From Elgaria multicarinata webbii (Eukaryota; Chordata; Lepidosauria; Squamata; Anguidae): DNA of 64,000 nt. This document shows, one piece after another, positions 12,701 through 21,035 of the stretch. Positions within the stretch are counted from its first letter, which is position 1; each line of letters starts with the position of its first letter. The DNA is taken from the NCBI RefSeq assembly GCF_023053635.1, contig NC_086175.1, positions 22,360,740 to 22,424,739 of the forward strand, read 5' to 3'. The notes below the pieces were generated by a model. That model saw only the letters and a program-made list of their open reading frames with translations. It was not told the DNA's origin and made no database searches. The position numbers and the translations under genes were made by a program.

Positions 12701-13820
12701 AATTTTGTAGCTAGAGTTCAGCACCTTGGATAGATCTTTTAGAGTTCTGACTGAAACCCAGAGCAGATTCTCAGCCCCACTGACCTTGGAGCCACCAGCT
12801 TTCCCTGGCTATCGAGCGCCCAAAGGGTTGGATTTAACTTGCAGACAAGCCAAATTTAACCACTGTAATGTTTTGGAATGGTTTGCTGCTGAATTTCAGT
12901 GGCAAACTGATGATATCTGTTGTGGGGAGGATTTGATTGCCCCACAGCACAGACTGGAGCTACTGCCAGGCACCCAAGGGGTGAAAATGTCCCCCGGATC
13001 TCCACCCACCCCTGGAGAAGATACAAAATCTGGGGAATATTGACATCCATATTGAATGTCTTCAATGACTGAATTAGGAATATGCACTGGAAAGGTGTTT
13101 TTTTCTGTTTGGTTTTGGTTATCAGATGTAAAATTATTTTCATGATTGATTTTGTAAAAGTTTCTTTCATATTTAGCTCATTTGGATTTAATTCCTTCAT
13201 TTTTCAGACTTCAATTTGGGTTTCAGAAACTGTGATTTCAGTGGAACTCTACCTCCATTGTTTTTCATGCCAGGAAAGAAAGGCTGGAGCCCAGAAATTG
13301 GCTGGGGGTGGTGGTGGGGGAACTTATTCCCAGCAAGGACCACGTTGCCCCAGGGGACTTAATGGCTACCAGCCAGTTTCAGGATTGCAGCCTTTCTTTC
13401 CTCCCAGACTAAAGCAAACTAATTATAAATGGCAAAAAGTACAAGAGGGAGGGAGGGAGAGAGAGAGATGTGAATGAAATCAAAAAATGGAATTTGTTAA
13501 TTCAGATTAATTTTAATTCATATTTATTCAATCTGAATTGAATATGAATGGAGTTCCTTTGTATTTAGTTTTGCCTGTAACACCAGTGAATCGAAACAAT
13601 ATTTTTGTTGTTGTTGTTGTCTGTTAATATCTTTGAACTTCTGGAAATTCACCACCCCTGTCTGGAATGGTCAATGTTCATATTACGGACATATATTTTA
13701 GATTTTGTATAAAATACAATTCATTAAAAAATGCTTTAGAAAATTACACACTTTTTTTTTTACTGTGTTTCTAATTTAACTTTCTCTTTCTTTCTTTTTA
13801 AAGCATCGTGGGTCTACTAA
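970..13820 (+). CDS. SCEL: Sciellin, 3' part of gene (11 exons seen, 5' end outside window)
   Basis: Sciellin is a precursor of the cornified envelope in stratified squamous epithelia; in mammals it is cross-linked by transglutaminase. Exons join as 970-1032, 1215-1277, 1467-1529, 1924-1986, 2373-2435, 4258-4344, 6245-6313, 9660-9734, 10873-10981, 12176-12278 and 13804-13820, all with AG/GT borders and one open frame of about 258 codons. The first five exons each encode one 21-residue sciellin repeat with core LDDLIEI. Three linker exons rich in Ser, Thr and Tyr follow, then one LIM domain with all eight metal ligands, ending in the short tail ASWVY and a stop. The repeat plus single C-terminal LIM architecture is specific to sciellin (and the related ZNF185). 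The downstream neighbour SLAIN1 agrees with mammalian synteny. Further repeat exons and the N-terminus must lie upstream of position 1. Confidence 0.93.
1215..1277 (+). CDS. SCEL: SCEL repeat exon B
   Basis: A 63-nt exon after acceptor tttgatag and before donor gtgagt. It encodes ELDDLIEIQSSTVDQNKK within a 21-residue unit and keeps the same phase as exon A, so any number of copies can be gained or lost without a frameshift. The intron in front of it is 182 bp. Confidence 0.9.
1294..1328 (+). repeat. (TATC)n microsatellite
   Basis: About eight tandem TATC units just after the donor of SCEL exon B. A diverged, shorter form of the same repeat follows exon A. Confidence 0.9.
1467..1529 (+). CDS. 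SCEL: SCEL repeat exon C
   Basis: A 63-nt exon after acceptor tttgacag and before donor gtgagt. It differs from exon B at only a few bases and encodes ELDDLIEIQSSTMDQNKK. The 189-bp intron between B and C is itself a close copy of the A-B intron, including the motif cacacactgttacaagaact. Confidence 0.9.
1684..1800 (+). repeat. tRNA-derived SINE, copy 1 (in SCEL intron)
   Basis: The stretch ggccgtagttcagcggtagg resembles a tRNA A-box region and is followed by gcacatgcgttgtatgcag and a ggcatctccaggtagg segment, the head of a common squamate SINE. It is duplicated at 2128-2215. Confidence 0.7.
1924..1986 (+). CDS. SCEL: SCEL repeat exon D
   Basis: A 63-nt exon after acceptor tttgatag; its donor reads gtgagg, slightly weaker than the gtgagt of the other copies. 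It encodes GLDDLIEIKTSTMDQNKK. The preceding intron is longer (394 bp) because it carries about 200 extra bases with a tRNA-derived SINE. Confidence 0.9.
2128..2215 (+). repeat. tRNA-derived SINE, copy 2 (duplicated with SCEL exon)
   Basis: It has the same truncated SINE head and the same flanks as copy 1, so it arose by duplication of the genomic unit and not by a second insertion. It is slightly shorter, lacking the segment after the leading tcc. Confidence 0.7.
2271..2303 (+). repeat. (CA)n microsatellite
   Basis: About 16 CA units in the intron before SCEL exon E. It expanded from the cacacac motif that is present in the matching position of the other duplicated introns. Confidence 0.92.
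2373..2435 (+). CDS. SCEL: SCEL repeat exon E (last, diverged repeat)
   Basis: A 63-nt exon after acceptor tttgacag and before donor gtgagt. It encodes DLDDLIVMQSTAMDQNKK and is the most diverged of the five repeats. Its final split codon becomes TGG (Trp) where the other copies give Arg. The intron before it (386 bp) contains a second copy of the same SINE seen before exon D. Confidence 0.88.
2436..4257. other. SCEL intron E-F
   Basis: It contains a dispersed repeat at about 2790-3185 (minus orientation; related stretches at 48518-48927, 52640-52890 and 58740-59150), a short repeat at about 3470-3560 with words such as cctgggagtaagct, and an L2-like LINE tail at 3571-3627. No exon is seen. 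Confidence 0.55.
3571..3627 (+). repeat. L2-like LINE 3' tail fragment
   Basis: The words gcccagagagcttcggctat and gggcagtataaaaatgcaat, followed by (AATA)n, form the end of a LINE found many times here (6934-7002; inverted at 20624, 33303, 44505 and 44966). Confidence 0.7.
4258..4344 (+). CDS. SCEL: SCEL linker exon F
   Basis: An 87-nt exon between acceptor cttccttag and donor gtacag, phase 2 on both sides. It encodes APEQGSESANIPGNQSDTNN followed by SYQVTRGS, a polar, Ser/Asn/Gln-rich linker typical of the low-complexity part of sciellin. No domain is visible. Confidence 0.85.
4345..6244. other. SCEL intron F-G
   Basis: It holds a CR1-like fragment at about 4938-5130 and a dispersed, possibly MITE-type repeat at about 5780-6010 (poly-C, then tgtgatggaaaaaagg and gtgggcagtagcaagt), which recurs at about 53990-54375. 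Open frames around 5570-6010 are repeat-derived. Confidence 0.55.
4938..5130 (+). repeat. CR1-like LINE 3' fragment
   Basis: The words tcaatggctactagccctga and ccagttgctggggaacgtgg match the 3' region of the longer CR1-like copy at 27335-27756. Confidence 0.7.
6245..6313 (+). CDS. SCEL: SCEL linker exon G
   Basis: A 69-nt exon between acceptor tatatttcag and donor gtacct, phase 2 in and out. It encodes YNSSSSHSSPKDTIVYTRTY then EN, a Ser-rich linker. Both borders fit the frame of exons F and H. Confidence 0.83.
6934..7002 (+). repeat. L2-like LINE 3' tail fragment
   Basis: Contains gaaccgcccagagagcttcg and gggcggtataaaagtg, followed by a long (AATA)n tail. It is the least decayed of the plus-strand tail copies. 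Confidence 0.75.
7491..7962 (+). mobile_element. Harbinger-like nonautonomous DNA transposon (MITE)
   Basis: Terminal inverted repeats GGGCATGTCTACACCA (16 bp identical at both ends) enclose 472 bp and are flanked on both sides by TAA. A 3-bp TAA/TTA target-site duplication is the hallmark of PIF/Harbinger elements. There is no transposase frame. An element with similar ends lies at 19281-19629. Confidence 0.75.
8056..8367 (-). repeat. tRNA-derived SINE resembling Sauria SINE
   Basis: Read on the minus strand it has a tRNA-like head (gtggcgcagagtggtaagca, then gatcccagccgaagctg), a body with actcagctttccatccttc and aaggcaatggcaaaccaccc, and a pyrimidine-rich tail. A second copy lies at 48942-49230 on the plus strand. 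The family name is from memory of reptile SINEs. Confidence 0.75.
8540..8725. repeat. Foldback dispersed repeat
   Basis: The left side contains gctaacagatttattatggt and the right side the near reverse complement (ccataataaatttgttaa). A related piece lies at about 25696-25790. Probably a MITE; family not identified. Confidence 0.5.
9660..9734 (+). CDS. SCEL: SCEL linker exon H
   Basis: A 75-nt exon between acceptor gtattacag and donor gtaggt, phase 2 in and out. It encodes RFPHDAYEDNISRKSIKTVY then STSD. The segment TVYSTSDR leads directly into the LIM exon, as in mammalian sciellin. A (GT)n(GA)n microsatellite begins at the donor itself. Confidence 0.85.
9738..9788 (+). repeat. (GT)n(GA)n microsatellite at a splice donor
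   Basis: A compound GT then GA repeat that begins within the first bases of the intron after SCEL exon H. It contains many cryptic GT dinucleotides right next to the true donor. Confidence 0.9.
10873..10981 (+). CDS. SCEL: SCEL LIM domain, first half (exon I)
   Basis: A 109-nt exon that enters in phase 2 and ends in phase 0. It encodes AVIEKEMCTYCRKPLGTDTK and continues to CCHATCFK. It supplies the first zinc site of the LIM domain (C-x2-C, a 19-residue spacer, H-x2-C). Acceptor is ttccacag and donor gtagga. Closeness to mammalian sciellin makes this the firmest anchor for the gene call. Confidence 0.95.
11089..11220. repeat. Near-perfect 132-bp palindrome (foldback MITE)
   Basis: The two arms start with CATTGGCCTGGTTCAGACAA and its reverse complement and continue through ccatgctgcttaaccacaaa to a very short centre (atgcat). 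Only a couple of mismatches separate the arms, so the element is young or recently homogenised. No target-site duplication is evident. A related family is seen at 52979-53333. Confidence 0.8.
11340..11515. repeat. Foldback repeat related to the gttcagaca palindromes
   Basis: The outer parts (tttgtcgttatgtctgaatg and ggacataacaacaaactg) are imperfect inverted repeats, with inner runs of aaccatgattt and aaccatagtt. Looser relatives occur at 14463-14865 and 41900-42040. Confidence 0.5.
12176..12278 (+). CDS. SCEL: SCEL LIM domain, second half (exon J)
   Basis: A 103-nt exon between acceptor tttccag and donor gtattt. It encodes CEVCKAALENLKAGDSIWLY then KNTVHCTPCYSEVK, giving the second zinc site (C-x2-C, a 21-residue spacer, C-x2-C). 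Together with exon I the LIM domain is complete, with no ligand missing. Confidence 0.95.
12604..12806. repeat. Foldback MITE, copy 1 (second copy at 38556-38785)
   Basis: The arms carry gctggctctgatatcagtgg with tccattctgatttcagtc and the inverted partners ctgactgaaacccagagcag and ggagccaccagc; the centre is ggtgctgaacc. It lies in the intron between the last LIM exon and the terminal exon of SCEL. Confidence 0.65.
13804..13820 (+). CDS. SCEL: SCEL terminal coding exon K and stop
   Basis: After the polypyrimidine tract and acceptor tttttaaag, the exon completes an Ala codon and reads Ser-Trp-Val-Tyr-stop. The extremely short coding tail after the LIM domain fits sciellin. The acceptor is not unique in this T-rich stretch, but it is the one that keeps the frame and gives a stop at once. 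Confidence 0.82.
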
Positions 13821-14470
13821 TCTTTACTGAAGTCAGATCAAGTGCAATTTCAGATGATCAGCTGCCTGCATTTATCTTTGAAAATCATATGCTTTTTTTG
13901 GATGAGGAAAGTATTCTAGGAATCACAAACAGTAGAAATTGAAGCGATGTGAAAATTGAAATGATACGCAGCCTCTGAAAGGAAGATAATATATGATGGC
14001 ATGTGCCTAGTGATATCTGCATTATCAGCAACAAGAGAAATGTCTAATGCTGCAATCCTATGCACACTTAGCTATGAGCAAGTCCCACTGAATACAGTGC
14101 GATTTACTTCTGAGTAAACATTCGTAAGACTGCATTCAAAGAGTATAGTTCTTTGGCTTGGTAACTTTAGCTACATCTTCATAGAATTCGGTAGCCATAC
14201 ACAAAAATCCTGTAAGCACTTAGCCTCCTGCGTGACAGTGATAAATATTCCAAGGTGTGGGACCCTACTTTAAGTATGTGTTATATATTTTAAAACTCAT
14301 GGTTTTACAATTGTCGGGTATAATTACAAACGTCTGTGCATTTTCCCTTCTACTGAGAATATGCAAACAGCACCACTAGTAAGGAGTGTAGAGAAATGAC
14401 CTTGAGACGGAGAAATGTATTAAAATTATATATATAAAATATGAAATAAAAGGTAAGATTGTGACTGTGT
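13821..14470 (+). other. SCEL: SCEL 3' untranslated region
   Basis: About 650 bases from the stop codon to just past the poly(A) signal; the exact cleavage site is inferred. It contains a dispersed repeat at about 14051-14140 of the common type with the words aatcctatgcacact and acttctgagtaaac. Confidence 0.7.
14445..14450 (+). terminator. SCEL poly(A) signal AATAAA
   Basis: A canonical AATAAA about 625 bases after the stop, followed by a GT-rich stretch (gattgtgactgtgttc) at about 14458-14473 suitable as downstream element. It is the best placed candidate; cleavage is expected near 14465-14470. Confidence 0.7.
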
Positions 14471-14865
14471 TCAGGTAGGCCATGGTTTAGTGTGAAGCAA
14501 ATGAGCTACAGTGAGCTTCATTCATACAAGTTTCACCCCCGTCCTTCAGCATGGCTATGAGGAGAAGTTTTGAAGCTTTCGCTTCCTTTTTTTAAACCTC
14601 AGCTTGTTGTTAATTGTAATAATTGTTTATTTGAAATGAGCATACTTCAAACCATTGGTTACGAAATGGCTTTTTTCAACAAACCATAGTTAAGATTAAC
14701 CACAGTTTTAGGGCTCAGAAGATGTAACACCAAACTGCAGTTAATAAAAAAAATTGAAGGGAAAGCTTCAAGAGCGTTGCTCATGGTAGCTCACAAGCCC
14801 AAGGCTCGCTGCAGCTCATATCCATCACAATAAACCGTGGTTTAATATTCTGTCTGAATGCAGTC
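14463..14865. repeat. Decayed foldback element just after SCEL
   Basis: It begins with gtgttcaggtaggccatggt and ends with aaaccgtggtttaatattct then gtctgaatgc, an imperfect inverted pair. It starts at the likely poly(A) cleavage site of SCEL. Confidence 0.5.
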
Positions 14866-17070
14866 TTTATAATTACAATTTAGTATATAGTAAATCATAT
14901 CTGTTAATAGATAAGCAACAATCCTAAACACAATCCACATGGAAATAGTGTTTCAGTGTCCTATTGCATGACGCTAGAAAAACAACAATGGTGCTCTTTG
15001 CTGCCTAATATTTTATTTGTTGCTTGGTCTCTTATATCCTTAATGTTGTTGTAAATGGATTTTTGCCCCTTCTGACTCTTCGCAATAAAGGACTGATCAA
15101 GTGTGACAATGGACAGATCATTTTTCAAAGGATGCAAACCATTAAAAACATGTACATCAAAGACTGCAAACCATTGTTTGAGGGGAGATTTTTTTTAGCT
15201 AGGAGGTTGCATGGGCTTGGGGTACAGTAGGTAGAGCCTCTTTTTAAAGGGAAACAAAGTTCCAAAGGAATAGGCCGAAATACTCAGAATGCTGAAAACT
15301 GCAACTTATTTGAGATACTTTGTTATATTTAAAGCAGGGATGGGGAACCTCTGATCCGTGAAGCAATTTGGCCCGCCAGGCTAAACAATCTGGCCCGTAG
15401 AGCCTCAGGTCACACCCCTCCCAGGAGCCCCTCCCTTTCTCCAGCTCCCCGCCCCATCTGACTTGAGAAGCAGGCAGGGTGAGGAATTCCTGCTGTTATC
15501 TCCCATAGAAAATCTGCGAAGGAGAAAAAGATAGAATAGCTGCATAATGCCTTCTATTTAGTAGTGCTAGGAGCCCCTCCATTTGGAAGCAGCTTTAGTC
15601 AAAAATCCCTCATCTCAGGTGGCAGCAAAGGTCAGTCTTAAATTGCCCCCTTAGACCTCCTCCCCAACTGCATGCACTGCTGAAGACATTTCACTCTCCA
15701 CTGAATTTGCATGCAGACTGGCTGCACCTTTGAAGTGTGCAAAATCCAAAATCAGTAGACACTGCTTATCCTGTAAGTCCCAGGTTAGAGCATAGATTCC
15801 TGCCTTTGAAGATAACTTCCATAGTTTTCAGCCCCCTTAGCGACGGAATTCACTAACAAATGCACACTAGGGATATATTGCAATGTCGTCTTGTGGGATT
15901 CCGCTTGTTATACCTTGCCTTTCAAATGTATTATCAGGGCAGCTAACAATAAAATATTAAACACATAAAATAACGAATACATAAAAATAAGCTACCTCTC
16001 TCCATGTGCTGAAGAGGCGCTGAATCTGTGCCACTGGCTGTGTCCCATCACGCAGCTCCCCTAACACCCACACATTGAGCATTGAGGGCTGCATGCATAG
16101 GCTTCCACACAAGCTAGATCTCCAATCTGTGCAAGTTCATGTGTAAGGGTGCTTCCAAGCAAGGCTTTTATCATGCCATCACCTTGCCAGATTCATGCAA
16201 TTTTATGGGGCGGGGTGGGAGGCACTGTGCAGGTATTCCGTCTTTTCTTGCTTAACAGATTTTGTGAGTTTAGAAAAAAGATGGAAGAAGTGGTGGGAAA
16301 ATATAGGAGGATTCTAAGCGGATATCTGTGCCCCTAAAGTTCTGTGAATGAGTCTTTCTGCTAGGCTCCTTTGCCCGCTAACTGATCAGCAATGTTTTGA
16401 AGGGTCTCTCTACATTCAGGAAAAACTCTGCTCCCTTACGAGCTTTCTTCCTCCAGTGTCTTTTTGTGTTTACAACAGGCTCCTTTAGACCATGGAAACA
16501 TGCTTTGGAATCGAAAACTTCCCCTCTCAGTAATGCTTTATTATGATCAATGAAACATTGCCATCTAGTAGTGGAATTACAGCACAACGCTGACTTTACA
16601 CACTGCTGATTTCACACCATTAAGGATTATTCCATCTTTTTTCTGATTTTTTTTCAAAGTGGCATAAACAGGGAAAAATGCAAGAGACATCCTGGAGGTT
16701 AATGACGTCATGTAAAGGATCCACAAATTTCCATGAGTGGCCAATGATGAGTTTGCAGTAAATCAGTCATGTAGAAACGCTCGAAGTCTCCCAGGCTACT
16801 GTAGCCACTCCTCTATTCCATTCCATTCTATCCACCTGCAATTCCTTTTTCCAACTGACTGTCAAAACCTCAGTGATGGGCAGGCTGGTAAGGGAGAAGG
16901 CACTCTGCATCGTCTGCATTGGATGGTGTTGCTGAGATCTTCCCCATTTTACTTCTTTATTTCTTTTGCCCTAGGTAAGAGTCCAACTCACTTCTGATAT
17001 CAAAGCCAGGCTGAGAGAAAAATGCCTGGGGTCACTGATTATGGAAAGGTAATGCAAGGGAGGGTTCAGC

Positions 17071-17390
17071 TAGGGTGACCATATGGAAAGGAGGACAGGG
17101 CTCCTGGATCTTTAACAGTTGCATTGAAAAGGAAATTTTAGCAGGTGTCATTTGTATATATGGGGAACCTGGTGAAATTCCCTCTTCATCACAACAGTTA
17201 AAGCTGCAGGTGCCCTGCCCTCTTTTAAATCTGGTGTTTTAAATTTAGTTCCTGCAGCTTTAACTGTTGTGATGAAGAGAGAATTTCACCAGGTGTGACA
17301 TGCATACAAATGACACCTGCTGAAATTCCTCTTTCTATGCAACTGTTAAAGATACAGGAGCCCTGTCCTCCTTTTCATATGGTCACCCTA
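17071..17390. mobile_element. Foldback DNA transposon with TAGGGTGACC ends, copy 1
   Basis: A 320-bp element with terminal inverted repeats TAGGGTGACCATATG, flanked by a perfect 7-bp duplication GTTCAGC. The interior is itself made of related inverted blocks (agggctcctggatctttaac and a partner gctttaactgttgtgatga), giving a nested fold. There is no coding capacity. Confidence 0.8.
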
Positions 17391-17885
17391 GTTCAGCTCC
17401 ACTCGTCCACAATTAGACCCTCCTCAGCCCCCTGTTTTTTATGTGAAGGAGGCAGACCCATGCATAAACAAGTAGCTTTATCCCATCATGTGTGTAGCTC
17501 TGCCCTACTTGACCTGTGCTGATAATATTGCTATAGTGATTATGAGATCTAAAAAGTAATCACAGCCAATCCTCTTAAAATACACAGCTCCCCACCCCAC
17601 TTTTCTCTTTTTGAAATCTAATCTTAAAAATATCCAAGTGGGCTTTTAAAGCATACTGAAAAACATTCCCCTTTCCCCCTCTACTGAAATCTGCAATGGC
17701 ACCATGGTGATCAGTTTCTGGATTGCTGGTTTTCCTCTCCTCTTACTGGAACTTTGCAATCCCCGTCAGGTGACAGAAATGGATCTGTTGAGCCCCTGCT
17801 GGGGCACCATTCATGGCTAGTGGGTTGCATCAATTTAGTGGGCCAGAGGTTGTGTAGGCCTAATCTATTATAAGGCTCTCTACTG

Positions 17886-17946
17886 TAGAAACATATGAAG
17901 CTACCCTATACCATGTCAGATGGTTGGTCCATTTAGCTCAGTGCTG
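17886..17946 (-). repeat. SINE fragment
   Basis: Contains gaaacatatgaagctaccct and cagatggttggtccatttag, matching the 3' part of the SINE seen more fully at 44058-44246. Confidence 0.6.
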
Positions 17947-18779
17947 TGAGCCACCCCACTCACCCTGCAAATCCAAATCTCAAACATGAAACCTTATTTC
18001 AGAATCATTTCAGAATCATCAGTGAATGTATGTTACCTGGATCCAACGCTTTCACTAGGCCATCGAGAAAGAACATGAGTCCCTTCATCCGTTGTGTCAT
18101 TCAAAATGTAAAGATGTTTAGGAGTATCTTACGTAGGTTTTAATTCAAGACCATCTGTACAATAAATGGGCCATGACTTTTTCCATGAGAACACAACAAG
18201 GCATGAACAGTAAGTACTACTTCATGGGTTCTCTCTGCTGAGCAGCTGCAGTAATTGCATTATGTGTTTTATTGCACTTATTATAGGTTATCCAAAGAGT
18301 GAGCCAAAAAAAGAAAGGAGGTTTTTATGGATTCTGGAAAGTATCACATAAAAAGATGGGACAGTAACCTCAATCTTAGATTCTTAAAAGAAAGATAAAT
18401 CAGTACTGATATGGAAAAACACACACGAAAGAAGGGGGTGGATATATTTTTTTACACCCATTTTGCATATCGCTAAATTTGAGTGCTTTATTTCTCTTTG
18501 ACAACTCCTTCAGAGAAACATCGAAAGGAAGGGATTGCTGGCAGCTGTTTTAGTGAATGGCTTGTCTTCAATAATACATTAATTTAGCCACATTGAGGAA
18601 TGCTCTCATAAATTATGGGGATATTGGTGACTCATCACACCCATTTTCCCAATCACATAATGAGACCACTTGTTTATTTTACAAATCAGGCGTACAATAT
18701 TAAAAGGAAAGGAATCAAGTGGAAGAGAATAAAAGCCAATTTGGCCACTCTCTCCCCTCCTTGGATCTCCCATGAAGAA

Positions 18780-18928
18780 CTGGAGAGAGAAGGAGGCCAT
18801 GATTGTAATCTTTTAGATTGTAAGCCTGTGGGCAGGGACTGTCAAGAAATACTTTTGTAAGCCGCCGTGAGAGCCTTTTTTGGCTGAATGGCGGCATAAA
18901 AATCCTTAAATAAATAAATAAATAAATG
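18780..18928 (+). repeat. LINE 3' tail fragment with (AAAT)n end
   Basis: Contains ttagattgtaagcctgtggg, a gtaagccgccgtgagagcct segment, and an (AAAT)n tail, a typical squamate LINE/SINE 3' end. The subfamily differs from the agagcttcggctat type. Confidence 0.6.
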
Positions 18929-19280
18929 ATAACACTAAATGGGCAGAACATCTTTCTGTAATGGTAAAACCTCAATTTTTAAGGCTAGTGTTGGTGATAA
19001 AGTTGTACTGTGTATTAGCGTTTGTGTTCTGCAACCCAAACACAGTTTTTTTAAAAACTTTATCAAATTTATATACTGCCCAACTAGCAGATGCTTTTGG
19101 TGCAGTTTGTGATCATAACCCCCAACAATCCAATAACAACCAAAATAACAAATACAATCATGAGAATATCAAACTATTCAAAGCATTAAAATATTAAAGA
19201 GCCAGCTGTAAATTTAATCAGAGCAGCAGGTTAAAGATTAAATGTCTGCTGTAAGTGAAAGGTCTTAACCTGGTATCTAA

Positions 19281-19629
19281 GGGCTCATCTACACCAAGCA
19301 GGATATTCCACTATGAAAGTGGCATGAAAGTGGTATATAAAAGGCAGGAGCCACACTGCTGCTTTATAGCAGTATTGAAGTGCACTGCAGGATCTACACT
19401 ACTGCTTTATAGTGGTACTGAAGAGCACTGTCAACTGTTGGGGCCCATGACACATCTACACCAAGCAGGATATAACACTATGGAAGTGGTATGAAAGTGG
19501 TATGTGGTATGTGTCAATGGGCACCAACAGTTGTCAGTGCACTTCAATACTGCTATAAAGCAGTAGTGTGGCTCCTGCCTTTAATATACCGCTTTCATAA
19601 TGGAATATTCTGCTTGGTGTAGATGAGCC
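19281..19629. mobile_element. Harbinger-like MITE interrupting an L2-like fragment
   Basis: The ends GGGCTCATCTACACCAAGCA and the inverted partner tgcttggtgtagatgagcc enclose about 350 bp. Internal gtggtatgaaagtggtat and gctttatagcagt repeats are also inverted. The flanking sequences (19040-19280 and 19640-19775) look like two parts of one minus-strand LINE fragment split by the insertion. Confidence 0.65.
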
Positions 19630-19805
19630 TATATGTTTACAGTGAAGATGCCAGGTTGACCTCCCTGAGAAGTGCACTCCACAGATGGGGACCCACTGCA
19701 GCGAAGGCTCTTTCCCTGGTAGCCACTGGTCACACCATTGTCTGTAGCAGTAGTCAGAGAAGATTATGTTAGTCAGGCAGGAACATATGGAAGACTTGTG
19801 TTACC

Positions 19806-20115
19806 TAGGGTGACCATATGAAAAGGAGGACAGGGCTCCTGTATCTTTAACAGTTGCATAGAAAAGGGAATTTCAGGAGGTGCCATTTGTATATATGGAG
19901 AACCTGGTGAAATTCCCTCTTCATCACAACAGTTAAAGCTGCAGCAGCTATACTAGAGTGACCAGATTTAAAAGAGGGCAGGGCACCTGCAGCTTTATCT
20001 GTTGTGATGATGAGGAAATTTCACCAGGTTCCCCATGACACCTGCTGAAATTCCTTTTTCAATACAACTGTTAAAGATCCAGGAGCCCTGTCCTCCTTTT
20101 CATATGGTCACCCTA
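19806..20115. mobile_element. Foldback DNA transposon with TAGGGTGACC ends, copy 2
   Basis: A 310-bp copy of the 17071 element with the same inverted ends, flanked by the 7-bp duplication TGTTACC. It has an extra short piece (ctatactagagtgaccagat) near its centre. Confidence 0.8.
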
Positions 20116-20149
20116 TGTTACCCATCCTGGCTCTTATTATATTTATTAT

Positions 20150-20282
20150 ACTTGTACCTTCTGAAGAGCTGGACCAGAACTAACAAAATGAATGTCAACA
20201 GAGATAAATGTAAAGTTCTACATTTAAGTAGGAAAAATAAGATGCACAATATAGGATGGGTGACACCTGGCTTGATGGCAGT
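20150..20282 (+). repeat. CR1 LINE reverse-transcriptase fragment
   Basis: It encodes KMNVNRDKCKVLHLSRKN, the segment after the catalytic core of CR1 reverse transcriptases. Both sides are cut off by other repeats. Confidence 0.7.
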
Positions 20283-20299
20283 AACCTGAAAAGGGTCTA

Positions 20300-20470
20300 G
20301 GACAGCCTTTCCCAACCTGATCCCCTCCAGATATCTTGGACTACAATTTTCCACTATCCTCCAGCCCACACTGCCAGTAGCAGCCTTCCCCAGCACTGAT
20401 CATGCTGGCTAGGAATGATGAGGTTGTCATCCAATGAATCTGGAGAGCATCAGGTTGGAGAAGGCAGATC
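20300..20470. repeat. Foldback hAT-like MITE (decayed)
   Basis: The arms cagcctttcccaacctgatc and the inverted caggttggagaaggcag identify the same family as 52338-52463. No clear target-site duplication. Confidence 0.6.
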
Positions 20471-20623
20471 TAAGGGTTTTAGTAAACCAGAAGTTAAGCG
20501 TGACTCATCAGTGTGCTGTGTGCTGTGATTTAGACTGCATCAATAGAAGTATGGTCTCCAGATTGTGAGACCACTCTATTCACTGCTTTAAAGCACTTTA
20601 TAACAGTTTTATCAACTGTTTGT

Positions 20624-21035
20624 TTGTTTGTTTATTTATTTATTTTACTTATTACATTTATATACCATCCCATAGCTGAAGCCCTCTGGGCAGTTCACAA
20701 AAGTTGAAAACAGTGAACATTAAAAAGTATTCAAAATTTTAAACCATCAAAAACATAAAAACAACAGTATAAAAACAACAGTATCCATTTAAAAACAACA
20801 GTTCTGGGGGCTGTTAAAAACAAACAAACTTAGCATTGTTAAATGCTGTTAAATCCCAGGGAGAAGAGAAAAGTTTTGACCTGGCACCGAAAAGGTAAGA
20901 GTGTTGGTGCCAGGCGAGCCTCATTGGGGAGATCATTCCATAATTGGGGGGCCACCACTGAAAAGGCCCTCTCCCTTGTTGCCATCCTCTGAGCTTCCCT
21001 CGGAGTAAGCACTCAGAGGAGGACATGTAGCAATC
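20624..21035 (-). repeat. L2-like LINE 3' end
   Basis: From the (TTTA)n end it reads on the minus strand into the C-terminal coding region (an arrangement like the longer copy at 44966-45507). Residues resembling RSKLFSSPWDL and a decayed FSVVAPRLW-type region are present. Confidence 0.7.
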
